Shown: positions 23,171 through 35,724 of the stretch, in pieces
Position numbering within the stretch: position 1 is the stretch's first letter
Layout of the letters: every line of letters starts with the position of its first letter
From: Acanthacorydalis orientalis
Lineage: Eukaryota > Arthropoda > Insecta > Megaloptera > Corydalidae
Assembly (NCBI GenBank): GCA_034766995.1
Contig: CM068315.1
Location: 23,497,562 to 23,561,561, forward strand
Length of the DNA stretch: 64,000 nucleotides
Direction of reading: 5' to 3'
Notes under the pieces: generated by a model
The model's input: the letters and a program-made list of their open reading frames with translations, nothing else
Told to the model about the DNA's origin: nothing
The model's database searches: none
Made by a program: the position numbers and the translations under genes

Positions 23171-24461
23171 AGGGTGGTCCCAGAAGTACCCGGCCTGACC
23201 TAGAGATGGCGGTAGTTGTTTGAAAAATATCACTGTGTTAGAAAGTACACAATCTATAAAGCATATGTTTCAAGTTTAAGGACGCCACGTTGTTTAGTAT
23301 TTGTTTGGCAGCCATCAATAGTGAACGTTTTCAGTGAATTTGTGAAAATGGAGAAAATTGGTCATCGTTACGTGATACAATACTTTTATTTGAAAGGCCT
23401 CAGCCTAACCAATATAAAATCTGAACTGGATTCTAACCTGGGTGAGTCTGCTCCTTCGTTTACAACAGTGAAATATTGGGTAGCAGAGTTTAAACGAGGC
23501 CGTACGAGCTGCCAAGACGAGCATCGCAGTGGTCGACCAAATGAGGTGACGACTCCAGAAATGGTGAAGAAAATCCACAAAGCGGTACTGGATGATCGTC
23601 TACTGAAAGTGCGCGAGCTAGCAGACATAGTAGGCATTTCAAAAAGTGCGGTACATCGCATATTGTCTGAAAATTTGGACATGAGAAAGCTGTGTGCAAG
23701 ATGGGTGCCGCGTTTGCTCACACTCGAGCAAAAACAGTGTCGTGAAGATGTTTCAATTGAGTGTTTAGCGAAGTTTCACAGCAACAAAGCAGAATTTTTG
23801 CGCCGTTTCATAACCATGGATGAAACATGGGTCCATCACTTCACACCCGAGACAAAAGAACAATCAAAACAATGGACTGAAAAGGAAGAACCGGCTCCAA
23901 AGAAGACGAAGACCGTTTCATCTGCAGGCAAGGTCATGGCGTCGGTTTTTAGGGATGCGCGTGGGATAATTTTCATTGACTATCTTGAAAAAGGAAAAAC
24001 TATCAACGGCGACTATTATGTGAACTTATTGCAACGTTTGAGCGAAGAAATCAAGCAAAAACGGCCGCATTTGGCTAAGAAGAAAGTGTTGTTTCATTAA
24101 GACAAAGCACCAGCTCACAAATCCGTTATTGCAATGGCCAGAATTAATGAATGAAAGTTTGAATGGCTACCTCATGCACCATATTCGTCAGATTTAGTCC
24201 CCTCGGATTATTTTCTGTTCCCAAACTTGGAAAAATGGCTCAGTGGTCAAAGATTTCCCAACGATGAAGAAGTGATGTCGGCAGTTAATGGGTATTTTGA
24301 GGAGCAAGACAGTTCGTATTATAAAAAGGGTATCGAACTTATTGAACATCGCTGGGAAAAGTGTACAGAGCTGAATGGAGATTATGTTGAAAAATAAATA
24401 TATTTTTTTCCAAAATTTTTGTGTTTTCTTTGTTGGGTCGGGTACTTCTGGGACCACCTTC

Positions 24462-24462
<1 letters not shown>
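23169..24462 (+). mobile_element. Near-complete mariner (irritans-like), copy 2
   Basis: 1,294 bp, the same length as copy 1 at 3370, flanked by TA inside (TA)n. The inverted ends are better preserved than in copy 1: CAAGGGTGGTCCCAGAAG on the left and CGAAGGTGGTCCCAGAAG on the right, reverse complemented. Nearly identical to copy 1 over its whole length by eye, so both come from recent activity of one source. Confidence 0.95.
23348..24397 (+). pseudogene. Mariner transposase, two nonsense mutations
   Basis: Same 349-codon frame as copy 1, starting at ATGGAG (23348) and ending at the TAA at 24395-24397. The frame is open through the DNA-binding half and first catalytic motif (MDETWVHH) and stops at TAA 24098-24100, where CAA of the HQDNAP motif became TAA; the following Asn codon is also changed to Lys. 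A second stop, TGA, is at 24152-24154. These stops differ from those of copy 1, so the two copies were inactivated separately. The upstream open frame from 23216 lies in the element's leader and has no start that needs to be preferred. Confidence 0.93.

Positions 24463-24536
<74 letters not shown>
24463..24536. repeat. (TA)n microsatellite
   Basis: About 36 TA units directly after the right end of mariner copy 2. Confidence 0.95.
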
Positions 24537-24537
<1 letters not shown>

Positions 24538-24539
24538 GG

Positions 24540-25318
24540 CTTAGGAGTGCGTCGTAAGCTAAATTCATTACTGCATGAACATGAATAAAAACAAAACATA
24601 TCTAGGTCTCAACCACCCCTAATTTAAACTTAAATTAGTAGCATATTCAATCGCTTAAACATAAATCTAATAATAAAAACATAGAAGGAACTACAAATAA
24701 CATTAATTTTTATACAAGCAAATATTTGTCATAGAACTACAAGGCACTAATCTATTCTTGTTAATATTTAATGAAATTTACATGTATAATGATAAAATAT
24801 TTAATTAATGTGTATTGAAGTTAAATGATGTTTGCGTAAACGAAATAATATTAATTTAATTTAATTAACAAGAAAATACAAATATAAATAAGTTAATAGA
24901 GCCGATAGTATCTTAGAGAGGCTACATTTTATGATCTGGTTGAGTTGTGAGGTTAGTAAACTCTGTGTAACGGAAAATATAAAGAAAAGATATAGTTTAT
25001 CAGTTTGTCATGTATATATATATATATAAAGAGAGAGAAAGAGAGAGGATAGATACGTAGATAAATAGATAAAAAGTTTATTAAACGAAATTAACATGTT
25101 CTGTCTATAAATTCGCCACAAAAATAACGATAAAAACTTTCACCGCCAACAAAAATCTTCGTCCGTGTGAATATTTATTCACAAAAATCTCCTTGCGAAA
25201 TAGATTCGTCGCAGACATCGACCGTGTATAAAGTATCAAAGAAATAAACATAAAAACAAAGCTTTTCGACATTCGCCATGTCGAATTACATGCGAAAGCA
25301 GTAGTAATATTATTTCAG
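24540..25318. other. Spacer
   Basis: Mostly AT-rich, with a short (TA)n(GA)n tract at about 25014-25047. The part from 25090 on is less AT-rich and leads into the exon-like segment at 25319. No gene is supported. Confidence 0.45.
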
Positions 25319-25523
25319 TTTGTACTTTTTTCGAAAACTTTACGCTGAAATACCGGACGTAGCACTAAAATTCGATTTCGTTCCTTTGTGCATGAAGTTT
25401 GTGTCAGACATGCAGACAACAAGGAACAGTGCGCCGGAGGAACGGCGCGTGAGCGACGAGACTATCAAATTATTCGAGGCGGAGACATCACTGAAAACAC
25501 AAAATGTAGTAAAGTTTGCATGT
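25319..25523 (+). CDS. Exon-like segment, product unknown
   Basis: Bounded by an acceptor-like tattatttcag and a donor-like gtaagg after the TGT at 25521-25523. The frame starting at 25320 is open for 68 codons and ends in phase 0. Composition is much less AT-rich than the flanks. An overlapping frame from 25388 contains Cys residues in a CxxxC pattern (TKCSKVC) and the first frame contains VSDETIKLFEAE; together these faintly recall insect odorant-binding proteins, where KCxxxC follows an acidic helix. The likeness needs a frame change, so this may be a broken copy or coincidence. No partner exon was found nearby. Confidence 0.25.
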
Positions 25524-25958
25524 GTAAGGAATATAAACGATCTGCTTCTTCTTACTTTAACATTTTCAACAACAACGTTACAGGAATTAATTCAACCTTT
25601 TACCGGACAAAAGAACGCAATGCGTACTTGTTAATTCTTGTTGAGTAGCTATGCGTAGACTATTAGTTGATGTTTGAAATAAATAAATATATATTTTCTT
25701 TCCAGTAGACGTTATTTGACAGTTTAATAAGACAACTTCTATAACTATAATATCATTTTGTTGAACAAGCTCTATTTATCACAAAAGTTGCCACAAGAAC
25801 TCTGTATTCAAATGTGACAAGTTTGTACGTTTATTTTTCTTTATTCCTTTTTAAATATTTGTTATAATTCTCATTAAAATCATCTGATATTAACTTTACA
25901 TTTTAAACGATCTCCTTCAGGAGAAACATCTGCAATTAATATTCTTATCTTATAGGAT

Positions 25959-26080
25959 GATTCAAAATTTAAGCTTCCACATGAAATTATTAAAAAAACG
26001 TAAAAAATTAAAAAAATCACGTTCTTTTTTAATTTTTTCGTCTTTTTTTAATACTCTCATGTGGAGCCATACATTGAATT
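25959..26080. mobile_element. Foldback MITE, short copy F3
   Basis: About 122 bp, nearly a single palindrome. The left end GATTCAAAATTTAAGCTTCC with cacatgaaa is mirrored by ctcatgtggagc and TTGAATT on the right. It shares terminal repeats with F1 but lacks the central tttagtattttag hairpin. Confidence 0.65.
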
Positions 26081-26924
26081 ACCATATACTTTTTATAATT
26101 ATACAACTCTACAGTCTCTGTAATAATTCATTTTTAAATCGATTTTAATAACATCATTTTCTAAACAATGATTCTATACAACTGATGAATTTTAATAAAA
26201 ATTTATACAATACAGTAAAAAATATTACAAGATTCTTTAATTATATTTCAATATAATCGTACGACTAAAGATTTCATTTATTGAAATAATTGTTTACAAT
26301 TTATTATTTTTCATGTATTTATTGAAAAGAGTTTGAGAGCATTGCAACATTTAGCTGACTCATAGAAATATATGATGAAACATTTGAAAGTGTGTTCCAA
26401 ATGAATAGTTCTTTAAATAAATATTATTTCGTTTTTTTAAAAAAATAAAGTTTGAGACTTAATGCACTTTAACATTTTTGAATTATTCCAAAAGTACAAC
26501 ATGACGTGAGCGTTGAATCGTTCACTATTTAATACCAATTTTTGTTTACGGGACTCAAAAGTCTCGACAGTAAATGAAGGGTTAATTAAATGTCCTACAT
26601 GTTATAAAAGTTTCATACACATAAATGTTCATTTAAAGTGTACCATCTATCAGTTTTATCAATCCTTCTTCATTAAATGCACACATTTTTCATGGAATTT
26701 AATTTAACAAATTTGTAATTTTTTTGAAAAAAAATTATTCCCTATATGAAATTACATACATGATTTTGAGACAAAAATCTGAAAGTATAATATAAAACAT
26801 TATTAGTATTATGTTTGAGATACATCAACAATTTAATTCATTAAGGATATTAGAGATCCGCAGATGTACTTCGATGAAAAGTTTAGTGACTTAATTATTG
26901 TTGCCGTTTTATAGAAACCAAAGG
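26081..26924. other. AT-rich spacer
   Basis: No gene. A block at about 26500-26590 (ending gacagtaaatgaagggttaat) resembles 17165-17240, so both may be pieces of an unrecognised repeat. Confidence 0.4.
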
Positions 26925-27295
26925 GCTTCGTCCTTTCTTCACTCTCCCCTAACAAATAACAGAAATTTATAAATAATCTTGGTAAAATGTAAGTCGTAAA
27001 ATGTTCATTTGAAAAGTTTATATAAATTAACGACGAAATACAATTTTAAAATATGTGTTACATTTAATTTTACTTTAAAGTTTCAGTGAATAAAATATTT
27101 CGAACAATTTTTTTTATCAGTTTAACACTGAAATCGTATACCCTCTTTCATTGTACACCGTGAGTGAGATATATACATGTAAATGATGTCAACCAATCAG
27201 AACAGAGACCACGACATCTCCATTGATCAATCAAAACACGAATAAAATTTCCAAAAAGTGTGCACAGGACTGATTTTTAATTATAGAGACATCAC
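26925..27295 (+). repeat. Rep-A copy 4
   Basis: Nearly complete: cctaacaaataacagaaattta, ttgaaaagtttata, ttaaagtttcagtgaataaaatattt (empty version of the hAT site), cattgtacaccgtgag, tcaaccaatcagaac and the aggactgatttttaattatagaga end. Confidence 0.75.
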
Positions 27296-27339
27296 AAAAA
27301 GTATTCAGACTTTATTTAGTAATAATTATTTATTGAAGA

Positions 27340-27645
27340 TTTTAGATCAGACTTTTTTTCATGATTTGTGGTGTGAAAAAAATGATTCATTTGTAAAAGT
27401 CAATTCAGTTACAGTGTCAGAACTGTTTTTAATAATATTTTGAATAAATTTCTTATCATTTTTACACTGAAATCGTACAAGCTCTTTCATTGTATGCCGT
27501 GAGAGAGCTACATACATGTGACTAATGTTAACCAATTAGAACAGAGACGACGCGGTCTCCATTGACCAATCAGAGCAATAAAGTATTAGTCGACGATGGC
27601 GACGACGACGGCAACAACAGAATTGATTTTTAATTATAAAAATAA
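27340..27645. repeat. Reverse Rep-B fused to Rep-A copy 5
   Basis: 27340-27432 is a minus-strand Rep-B core (aaaaatgattcatttgtaaaagtcaattcagttacagtgtcag). It runs straight into the right half of Rep-A (aataatattttgaataaatttcttatc, attgtatgccgtgagagagctacatacatgtgac, ttaaccaattagaac, tgaccaatcagagc). The repeat gatggcgacgacgacggcaa lies just before the final gatttttaattata tail. Confidence 0.65.
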
Positions 27646-27689
27646 AATAAATTATTCTTCAGTTAGGTTGTTATTTTATATTTTGTACA

Positions 27690-27720
27690 CATACACAAGC
27701 ACACACACTCACACACACAC

Positions 27721-27753
<33 letters not shown>

Positions 27754-27755
27754 AA
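27690..27755. repeat. (CA)n(TA)n(GA)n microsatellite
   Basis: CA, TA and GA tracts in succession; the same order of dinucleotides recurs at other sites in the window. A Rep-B core follows at 27805-27905. Confidence 0.85.
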
Positions 27756-28019
27756 ATACTTATGAAAAAAATATTTACTTGCTTTAATTTTAATAATAGA
27801 CTAAATAGTGTTCACAGATGAATTCTTTCCCATTCATACATCACCCTTATTTTTTTCTAATCAAAAACCTTTAATAAATTATTACATAGGTTCAGAACTA
27901 AAAGACAAAATCGTTCACAAGATTACTAAATTTATTAAAATAAAAAAAAATAACAAACTGAAGAAACGATGCAGAATATCTATTTAAGATTGTAATTTGT
28001 TTCATACTGGAAAACTTTT

Positions 28020-28400
28020 TTGTGCTTGAAATTAATGAACTAGGTTTACAGAACATGTGGTTTTAACAGGATGCCACATTGAACACAGCTTGCGCTACAA
28101 TAGATATTTTGCGCATTCTTGCATTTCCTGGCCGAATAATTTCGAAAGTTGGTCATATCAATTGACCACCTCGTTCACTTGATTTGATTGCGCCAGATTT
28201 CTTTCTTTGAGGCTATTTAAAGGAAAGGGTCTACGATGACAAGCCAGTAACAATTTAACAGATTATGGACAATATTCGACAAGAAATCGCTCAAATAATA
28301 TCAGAAATATGTGGAAAATGTGATTAAAAGAGCCCGTATTTGTAGTGCTACCAGAAATGATCATTTGGTTGACATAATTTTTTATACTTAATGAGTTAAA
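28020..28400 (+). pseudogene. Tc1/mariner-superfamily transposase C-terminal remnant
   Basis: Plus-strand fragments: ATLNTACATIDILR, GRIISKVGHIN, PPRSLDLIAPDFFL (with a stop where Trp is expected), GYLKERVYDDKP, then MDNIRQEIAQI. This is the C-terminal third of the transposase type common in insects with a catalytic block followed by PPRSxDLTPLDFFLWGYLK. It is the same lineage as 34690-35640, 36975-37275 and 51326-53074. Several stops; non-functional. Confidence 0.8.
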
Positions 28401-28409
28401 TAAACAATA

Positions 28410-28482
28410 CATAAAAAATTAATTAAAAGTGTTTTATTTAAAATTCATTAAGAACCAAATCGACTGAACTTCATTCAAATAT

Positions 28483-28535
<53 letters not shown>

Positions 28536-29228
28536 AATGTGTGTAGAGATGCAAAATAATTATTAAAATTATTACAAAGATTTAATTCGATAAACCACAA
28601 CAACGTCACGCAGTAACATGTTACAAAAACGAAATTCATTTTCTCTATACAGCTATTACAAATTATATGAAAAATATAAAAATGTACAACATAAAAGACA
28701 ATTTTACAGAGTTGTAATTTTCCAAGCTACATATAAAACTAGTTAAATAATCATTTGTTTATTTCACAGTACAGATTTTATTTAACTTGTGTCAGAAAAA
28801 AACGGGTAAAATAAATAAAACATTTCATTCTCTTTCACGAGTATTCTTCCCTGTATGTTTATGAAATTTATTCTCAGATCGGGTACGGAACACTTTGTGA
28901 ACGAGTATTCTCTTTTCAAGTTAAAAAAATACTACACGTTTTAATCTGACAACTAATTGCCTGCGCCTCCATGTAAACATATTATGTTTTGAAACACGTA
29001 CGTGTAATTCGATTATAATAAAATGTCTACTTCATTTTTATAAAATTATACACGTATATAAAAGATGGATAAGAAACATGTTATTTGGACATTGTATGTT
29101 ACTGGATGTTTATTTGATTCAGTTAATTTTTTTACATATCGTTTCGAAATATTTTCAAATAAAATAATACAGAAGAATTGTAAGAGAAATCTCAGATTTC
29201 CCTCTTGGCGTACAAGTACTTACATATA

Positions 29229-29265
<37 letters not shown>

Positions 29266-32040
29266 AAATGTTCTAACATATTTGTGTTTATTTATTATTA
29301 AATATATTTTGATATGAGACGAATAAATATAAACGAAAATACAAATAAAAATAATGATACATGAAACGTTTTAATGAAAACACTATATACACATCTGATA
29401 ACGATTTCCTGTCAAATGTTTATTCAAAAAGTTTAAATTAAATAAATTAAATGAAATGTTTATTGAAAGAAGAACAGGTGACAGAATTATGTCTCCAAAC
29501 CCTAATCGTGTTATTTAAAATGTGTTCAAGACTGATTTTAGTTTGTTAGAAAATATAACAATATTAAATAAGCGAAACTGAATGAAATTTAATAATTGAG
29601 AATTATTAAAGTTGAATATCTTAGGGTTCAAAAGATAAGACAATAATATTTTAAAAAGAATTATCGAGAACAAAACATACTTATTTTACAAATGAATTTT
29701 TTATTCAACTCACAAACCATGAAAACGTTTTTGAATCAAAAATATTCAATAATCAAATAATAACCGTTATTGATTATCACTTATGCACATTTAGACTTTG
29801 CTCAAACCACAAAAGTACAGAAAAGTCTGTGATTACTATACCTTAGCAATCTAGAGGTAAAAAAATAATATTAAAAAAAATTACATCAAAAGCAACATTT
29901 ATTTCTTCTACAAATATATTATTCTTAGTCTTTGAAATACTGCTCCATATCTCGTTCTTTAAAATGTCTAATATTTGATCGTTAATCGTATTTAAGTCTT
30001 GTTAACACACTTAAATTTTTCTCAGAGAATCATTTTTTCTATTTCTAAGTGCACTTAAGATATAAAAATAAAATTGAATAAAGTTAAATAAAAGCATGAA
30101 TAGGTTTAAAAAAAAATATGTAAATATAATTCATTACATATTCTTTTCTAATAAAATGGTGGATATAAAAAAATAAAATTATACATTAAACGAGAATTAT
30201 ATATTACACATCTTATTTATTTAAACATTTGCAGTTGACTTATTTTTTAACTCCATAAACTAGAAAACTAATTTCTAGTCAGGAATGTTTGATAAATTAT
30301 TATTAACCATTTCTGATTTCTGATTTTACACATTCAGATATCAATACCATCATGTTCAGAGAGAAATAAAAAAGTATAACGGTATAAAAAAGATTACGAC
30401 ATTCCATCCTTCTAAAATATAAATAAAAAAAATCTATTTAAAAAAATTAGATATTAAAATCAAACTAATGGTTTTTATACCAAGCATTTTCTTGCTAGTT
30501 CAATAAAATATTTTTACTATCTCTGAAATTAATTTAAATTTAACATCTAGAAATAAATTATCTATAATTATATATTTTCAATATAATTATTTACAGTATT
30601 TTTATAAAGCACACATAATTAACATTTATGGATGTGTGTGTGTGTGTGTGTGTTCTTACAAATTTTTACATGCAAGAACGCAATAAAAGTAAAAAAGATA
30701 AAGTAATAAAAACTGATATATTTTCAGGAGTACCATAATTACAATGTCAGTGCTTGAAGCAAAAAGAACATTAACTGAACGAAAATAAAAATGGAACAAA
30801 GAGAACTTTCAAGAAAATGAGTTGATAAAATTAATATCGTATTCAGTTTTCTTAAAAATAAAAAGCAACACAGAGATATTATTTGGTTTTTTCATATACT
30901 GAAAAATAATATATTATTTGTATTAATTTTAATGTATGTGGCTACGTTTGTACGACTATTATTTATTTATTCATTTGTGTAACAGTATTTATTTATTCAA
31001 TTCCATAATTTTGAAAACATCAAAGAGAACATAATTAAAAACTAGATACGATAATAAATTTATTTAAAAAATGAATGTTCATTTAAAATTACAAATAAAA
31101 AAACTATGACATTAAAATCGTACTTAAATTATTAAATTTTTAATTATCGTTCGAACTGAAATAAATGTTCAGTCAATAAAAATCATGTAAACTGAAAAAA
31201 GGCACCTGAAAACAATCTTGGTTGAAATTTTCTTTGAATATTATTATTTTATTATACCCGACGAATTATTCCGAAATGCACGTACCTTTCTTTCCTATCA
31301 AAATGAATGTTGAACTCTTTACATGTTTGATGTATTTTTCATATATTATGTACCGTTTCAGTTATGCAAACGAAACAGAAACCTACAAGTGTTTCCTTTT
31401 TCCGGGAAAACATCAAAAGATGATTCAGTCTCAAATAAATTTCAGATGAATAAACATTATTTGATCTTTAATCATTTTTAATATCCATTTACTTAGATTA
31501 TTTATATTGAACATTAACCGTACGTCTTTTCTGTTTCATTAATTTATCCGAAATGATAATTAATTATTTTGATGTAGGGCGAAATTTTCCTGGCGATTAA
31601 AAATATACAAATGTTTATTTTTAGAACGTTTTATTTTCATGTTCTATTTACAATACATATAATCGATATAATTCGAAAACTAATACCAGAAAATATTTTA
31701 ATTAAATTATCGATGATATTGAATTGATATCAATAATACTTTAGGGTTTGAATCGAATATAAAATGTTCATATTAAATCAATCACTAACAGTACTTGAAA
31801 TATTGTTGACCTAAATAGAGTTCTATTTATAAAAGTTCATATTTATATATATTATGTTTTCAAAACACTTACTTAATTTAAAACAATTTATTTATATATT
31901 TATAGAGACTTTTAGTCTATTAGTTATTTTTATTATTTAAATTCTTCTATCCTGTTTGTAATAAAAAAATCTGTCATTTACAAAAGCTGAACAATAAATA
32001 ATACTATATTTTTTATAAGCAATAATAAGGTATTTTCAAT
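28410..32040. other. Long AT-rich spacer
   Basis: No gene supported. It contains TA microsatellites at about 28487-28532 and 29221-29262, Rep-B copies at about 29675-29815 (acaaatgaattttttattcaactcacaaaccatgaaaac) and 30225-30350, and a (TG)n tract near 30636-30652. Short frames such as 31222-31449 carry no domain. Confidence 0.5.
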
Positions 32041-32043
32041 ATA

Positions 32044-33298
32044 TGAGGTGTGTGATAAATATTCTTGGCTTAACATGTTTGCGCATGGTGAAGCTGTGCA
32101 GTGTGGTAGACACATGTCTTGTAAGGTTCAATGTAAATGTCATTGGTTATAATTTGATCAGTCGAACAGTGAAACCGATAAGAAAAAGACGTGTTTTTTT
32201 TACAATGTCACAAGTAACCAAAAAAATTGAGTGTCATATGGTAATGAAGTTTCTGACAAAATAAGGGGTTACACCGCACCGAATAAAACAAAGAATAGAT
32301 GGCGTATACGGAGAAGCTTCTCCTTCATAACTCGCGGTAATAGAATGAGCTCAGAGATTTTGGATGGGAAAAGAGTGACTGAAAGATGAATTGCGTCCCG
32401 ATTTCTCTGTGGAAGTGCTCACGCCTGATTCTGTTGCACTTTGTGAAGACCTTTTGTTTACTGTCCAGTGCTCAAAATGAAAGAAATATCAGATATGTCC
32501 AGTCATTCATAAACAACCATTTAACCAATTTTCTATGATCGTTTAAGTATGAATAAGGGCAGTGAAAGATGTGTGCCCGTACTTCTTTCAGCCGTCCATT
32601 TTCAGAGCTCTGTAATTCAGATTCAAATGCACTAATCAAGTCCATTGTAACAGAAAATGAAACAATGACTCTTTACTACGATACTCTTTCTTAGAAAGAA
32701 TTTATGGGATGGCACCTAGCGGTTGAACCAACAACCCTCAAGAAAAGCTTAAGTCTATCAATCCATCTGAAAAACCATGCCTACAATATTATGGAATTTC
32801 AAGGGTATTTTATCAATAGATTTTGAGGAGACCAATACCACTTTTAATGGATCTTATTGTACAATATTTTTGTTCAAGTTGCAGGATGATATTTGAAAAA
32901 AAACGGGGTGGAAAACTAACAAAACGAGTGCCCTTGTTGCACGGCAATGCACCAGTTCACATCGCTACTGTTTCTTAGGCTGTTATTTGAAAGTGAGGCT
33001 TCCAAGCACACCTACCATACAGTCCATATATAGTCTCTAGTGATTATTATCTTTTTGATAATTTGAAATAAGATTTACATGGATAGTATTTTAATGATGA
33101 CAATGAGTTGAAAATAGCTGTAACTTAATACTTTAACAAGAAAACGGAAGATAATTTTAATAAGGGTATAGAATTGTTACTCGAGAGCTATAAAAAATAT
33201 ATTGAAATTAAAGTAAATTATATAGAAAAATACTAAAAACGTCTGTTTCTATTAACATTTTTTCTTATCTAGGCCGAGAATATTTGGCACTTCCCTCG
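32044..33298 (+). mobile_element. Full-length but dead mariner
   Basis: 1,255 bp flanked by TA, with inverted ends TGAGGTGTGTGATAAATATTC and CGAGGGAAGTGCCAAATATTC (right, reverse complemented). The transposase is on the plus strand: KKIECHMVMKFLTK and GVTPHRIKQRIDGVYGEASPS near 32220-32330, VEVLTPDSVAL near 32405, LLHGNAPVHIATVS near 32940 (where the catalytic Asp of HDNA is Gly), LPYSPYIVSSDYYLFDNLK near 33020-33065, then YFNKKTEDNFNKGIELL and the C-terminal NYIEKY at about 33233. More than ten stops or shifts. A third mariner lineage distinct from those at 3370 and 12749. Confidence 0.9.
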
Positions 33299-33299
33299 T

Positions 33300-34188
33300 A
33301 AATATTTAACAAATAATTATTTCAAAAAGAAATAAAATAAAAGTATGAAAATTGATTTTAAAGCGATTACTCAAATTCATTTTCAATAATGAATTTTATA
33401 AAATACTGCATATACACATATATTATGTAAATGTAACCACATTTCACTGATCAATATGCTTTATTCTTAAGCAAAACACGGATGACAAATTGCTGCAGCA
33501 CATAGTTTGAAACCGCAAATATTTGAAACATCCATGACCGGGCGAATTCCGTAAATGTTGTATTTTTAACGTTCGGTACATTTCTGAAATGGGAATTAAA
33601 AATCTTCAACGCGAAAAATTACATTTCAAACATTTTTTTTTAAATAAATTCCTGTGTTTTTTTCTGAATTGATATTAAAAAGAAATATTCTAACTTTTTA
33701 ATACAGATACTCAAAAAATATATAAAGTAATTGTTCGATTTATCTCGCAAAATTAACAATTTTCAAACTGTATCAAACAAAAAATATAAAGGTTTTTAAG
33801 AGAGAAACTTTTAAAATACTTGGCGAGTTTCAGTTCATCTCTAATATTAATTGAGCTGATTTCGAAAAATCCCTCTGTACGACTGTAATAACTAATTGCG
33901 CAAAGATAGATTTTGACGTTTACAGTAAATTGAAGTCTGTTGTTAGCTATTATTCTATCGTTCCGAACAATAGCTGCAATGCATTGCTCTGTGCAAATTA
34001 AATTACCTGTTAAATTGTACATTTAATGGAGTCACGCGTTCGTATCTAATCCGTGACATATTTATTATACGTGTCTGTGCATTGGCAATCTACAAACAGA
34101 ATACATCAATAATTCAATTATAATATACGAAACGATTAGATATGTACACACGTTCTTTATTTACATTTTCGCTTTCTATTAATTACAT

Positions 34189-34274
<86 letters not shown>

Positions 34275-34689
34275 CACACAAGTATAAAATATGTAAATGC
34301 ATACATAGATATTTTTGTGCAACAACAATTCATAGATTGAATTCAATATTCAATATTCAAAATTCATTATTTATCATTTTTCTAAGATTTAAACAGTTTT
34401 TCTGCCTTTTTTCCAACACATAAAAGCACTTTCAAGTCATTTAAAAATAAAACTCGATGATTTATCGATCTTCATTAGTTAAAGTGAATAAACTTCACTT
34501 TTTATGGTTTATTTTATTAATAAGTACATTTCTTTTAATTAATTTTGATGATAAAATTGCAGAGTAGTATTTTTTTCTTATTAAGAGTTTAAAACAAGTC
34601 ATTTCTTAAACAGATGCTTCGATTTAAATACAAATGAATTTAATGATTATAAAAATATTTTATTTATATATAGAATTTTGAAAAGATAA
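33300..34689. other. Spacer with a TA microsatellite
   Basis: (TA)n at about 34190-34275. An 89-codon minus-strand frame at 33753-34022 starts with ATG, but shows no domain, signal peptide or relatives that I recognise; chance cannot be excluded. Confidence 0.4.
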
Positions 34690-35640
34690 GTTTAAAATTT
34701 TGGTTTGGTGAGTTTATACTAGTTGGAATTTGATATCTGAAGAGGGCGGATGTAAGAAATTTAATTAGATGACTCGTACTAGTGAAAATATTTCAGGAAA
34801 ATCAGTCTTCAATTTCGGTGACGCTTAGAAATCTATATGAAGATTTTGGTCGTTATAATATGCCAAATAAGTAAAAGATATTCCGATTTGTGAAGGAATA
34901 CGAAAACGATGTCTCAGTGACAGACAGACTAAAGTTTGGGCGTGCTCGCACCGCACCCTTAATTGAGAATATTGAAGCTGTGTTTCAAAGTGTGGCCGAA
35001 GTGCCAAATTTCTTCATCAGTAATCGTATACTCGACTTTTACTCATGCTGTATGGAATATTTTGAAGTAAGATTTTTTTTCTCAGATAACATAAACACTT
35101 TAACCTAGAGACCATGGGTGCTGACGAGAATACGCTAATTCGTTGTTGCAGCTCAATACAGAAAATATAGATTTTTGGGCCAGCATCATCATAATTGACG
35201 AAACTCAATTTAAGCTCAATGGATTTGTCAAAAAGTAAAATAGACATTTCTGAGAATTCATAATTGATCCAACTGATACTCTTACACCGACTCAGAGTGC
35301 CACTGTTGTGTGGTATTAGGCTTGGTGGTGTCACTGGACGTGAATTTATTCAAGAACATTAGGAACAATCTATTACGGTGACTGGTTGATTCTATCGTGA
35401 GATAATTGATAAGTTTTTCACACGAGAATTGGACAAAAGAAAGATGTGGTACCAATAAGATAGAGTAACGTTACACATATAGTGCATACCAGTATGGAAA
35501 ATTTGAATGCCATGTTACCGAATCAATTAATCTGGAGATTCTGAGACATCGATTAACTATAGAGGTTACCAAATTTTTTGTGGAAGTATCTTAAGAGCAA
35601 GATTTAAGTTTAAATAAAATTTGTAACAAAATCTAGTTTT
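34690..35640 (+). pseudogene. Tc1/mariner-superfamily transposase remnant
   Basis: Degraded copy of the insect lineage with a GGVxGxxFF block: N-terminal SVTDRLKFGRARTAPLIENIEAVF (34915-34985), IIDETQFKLNGFVKK near 35200 (catalytic Asp-Glu region), TVVWY and LGGVTGREFIQEH near 35310-35360, TVTG.FYREIIDKFFTRELD near 35375-35430, MWYQ near 35445. The C-terminal PPRS block is absent here; similar C-terminal sequence occurs beyond the COI fragment at 36975-37275. Confidence 0.8.
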
Positions 35641-35724
35641 TTATTTCACGTACATGCTACAGCAAAAATGAGACACCCAAAGAGTAAAGTTTATGCGAAC
35701 AAGTCAGAGCCGATAGAATGCTGA

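Noticed and set aside
23216..23347. Upstream extension of the mariner copy 2 transposase frame
   Set aside because: Copy 1 and the family's usual length place the start at the ATGGAG (3549 and 23348). The upstream part is the element's leader.
27596..27787. A 63-codon frame rich in Ala/Thr from a gatggcgacgacgacgg stretch
   Set aside because: It begins in Rep-A and runs into a CA/TA/GA microsatellite, so it is not a gene.
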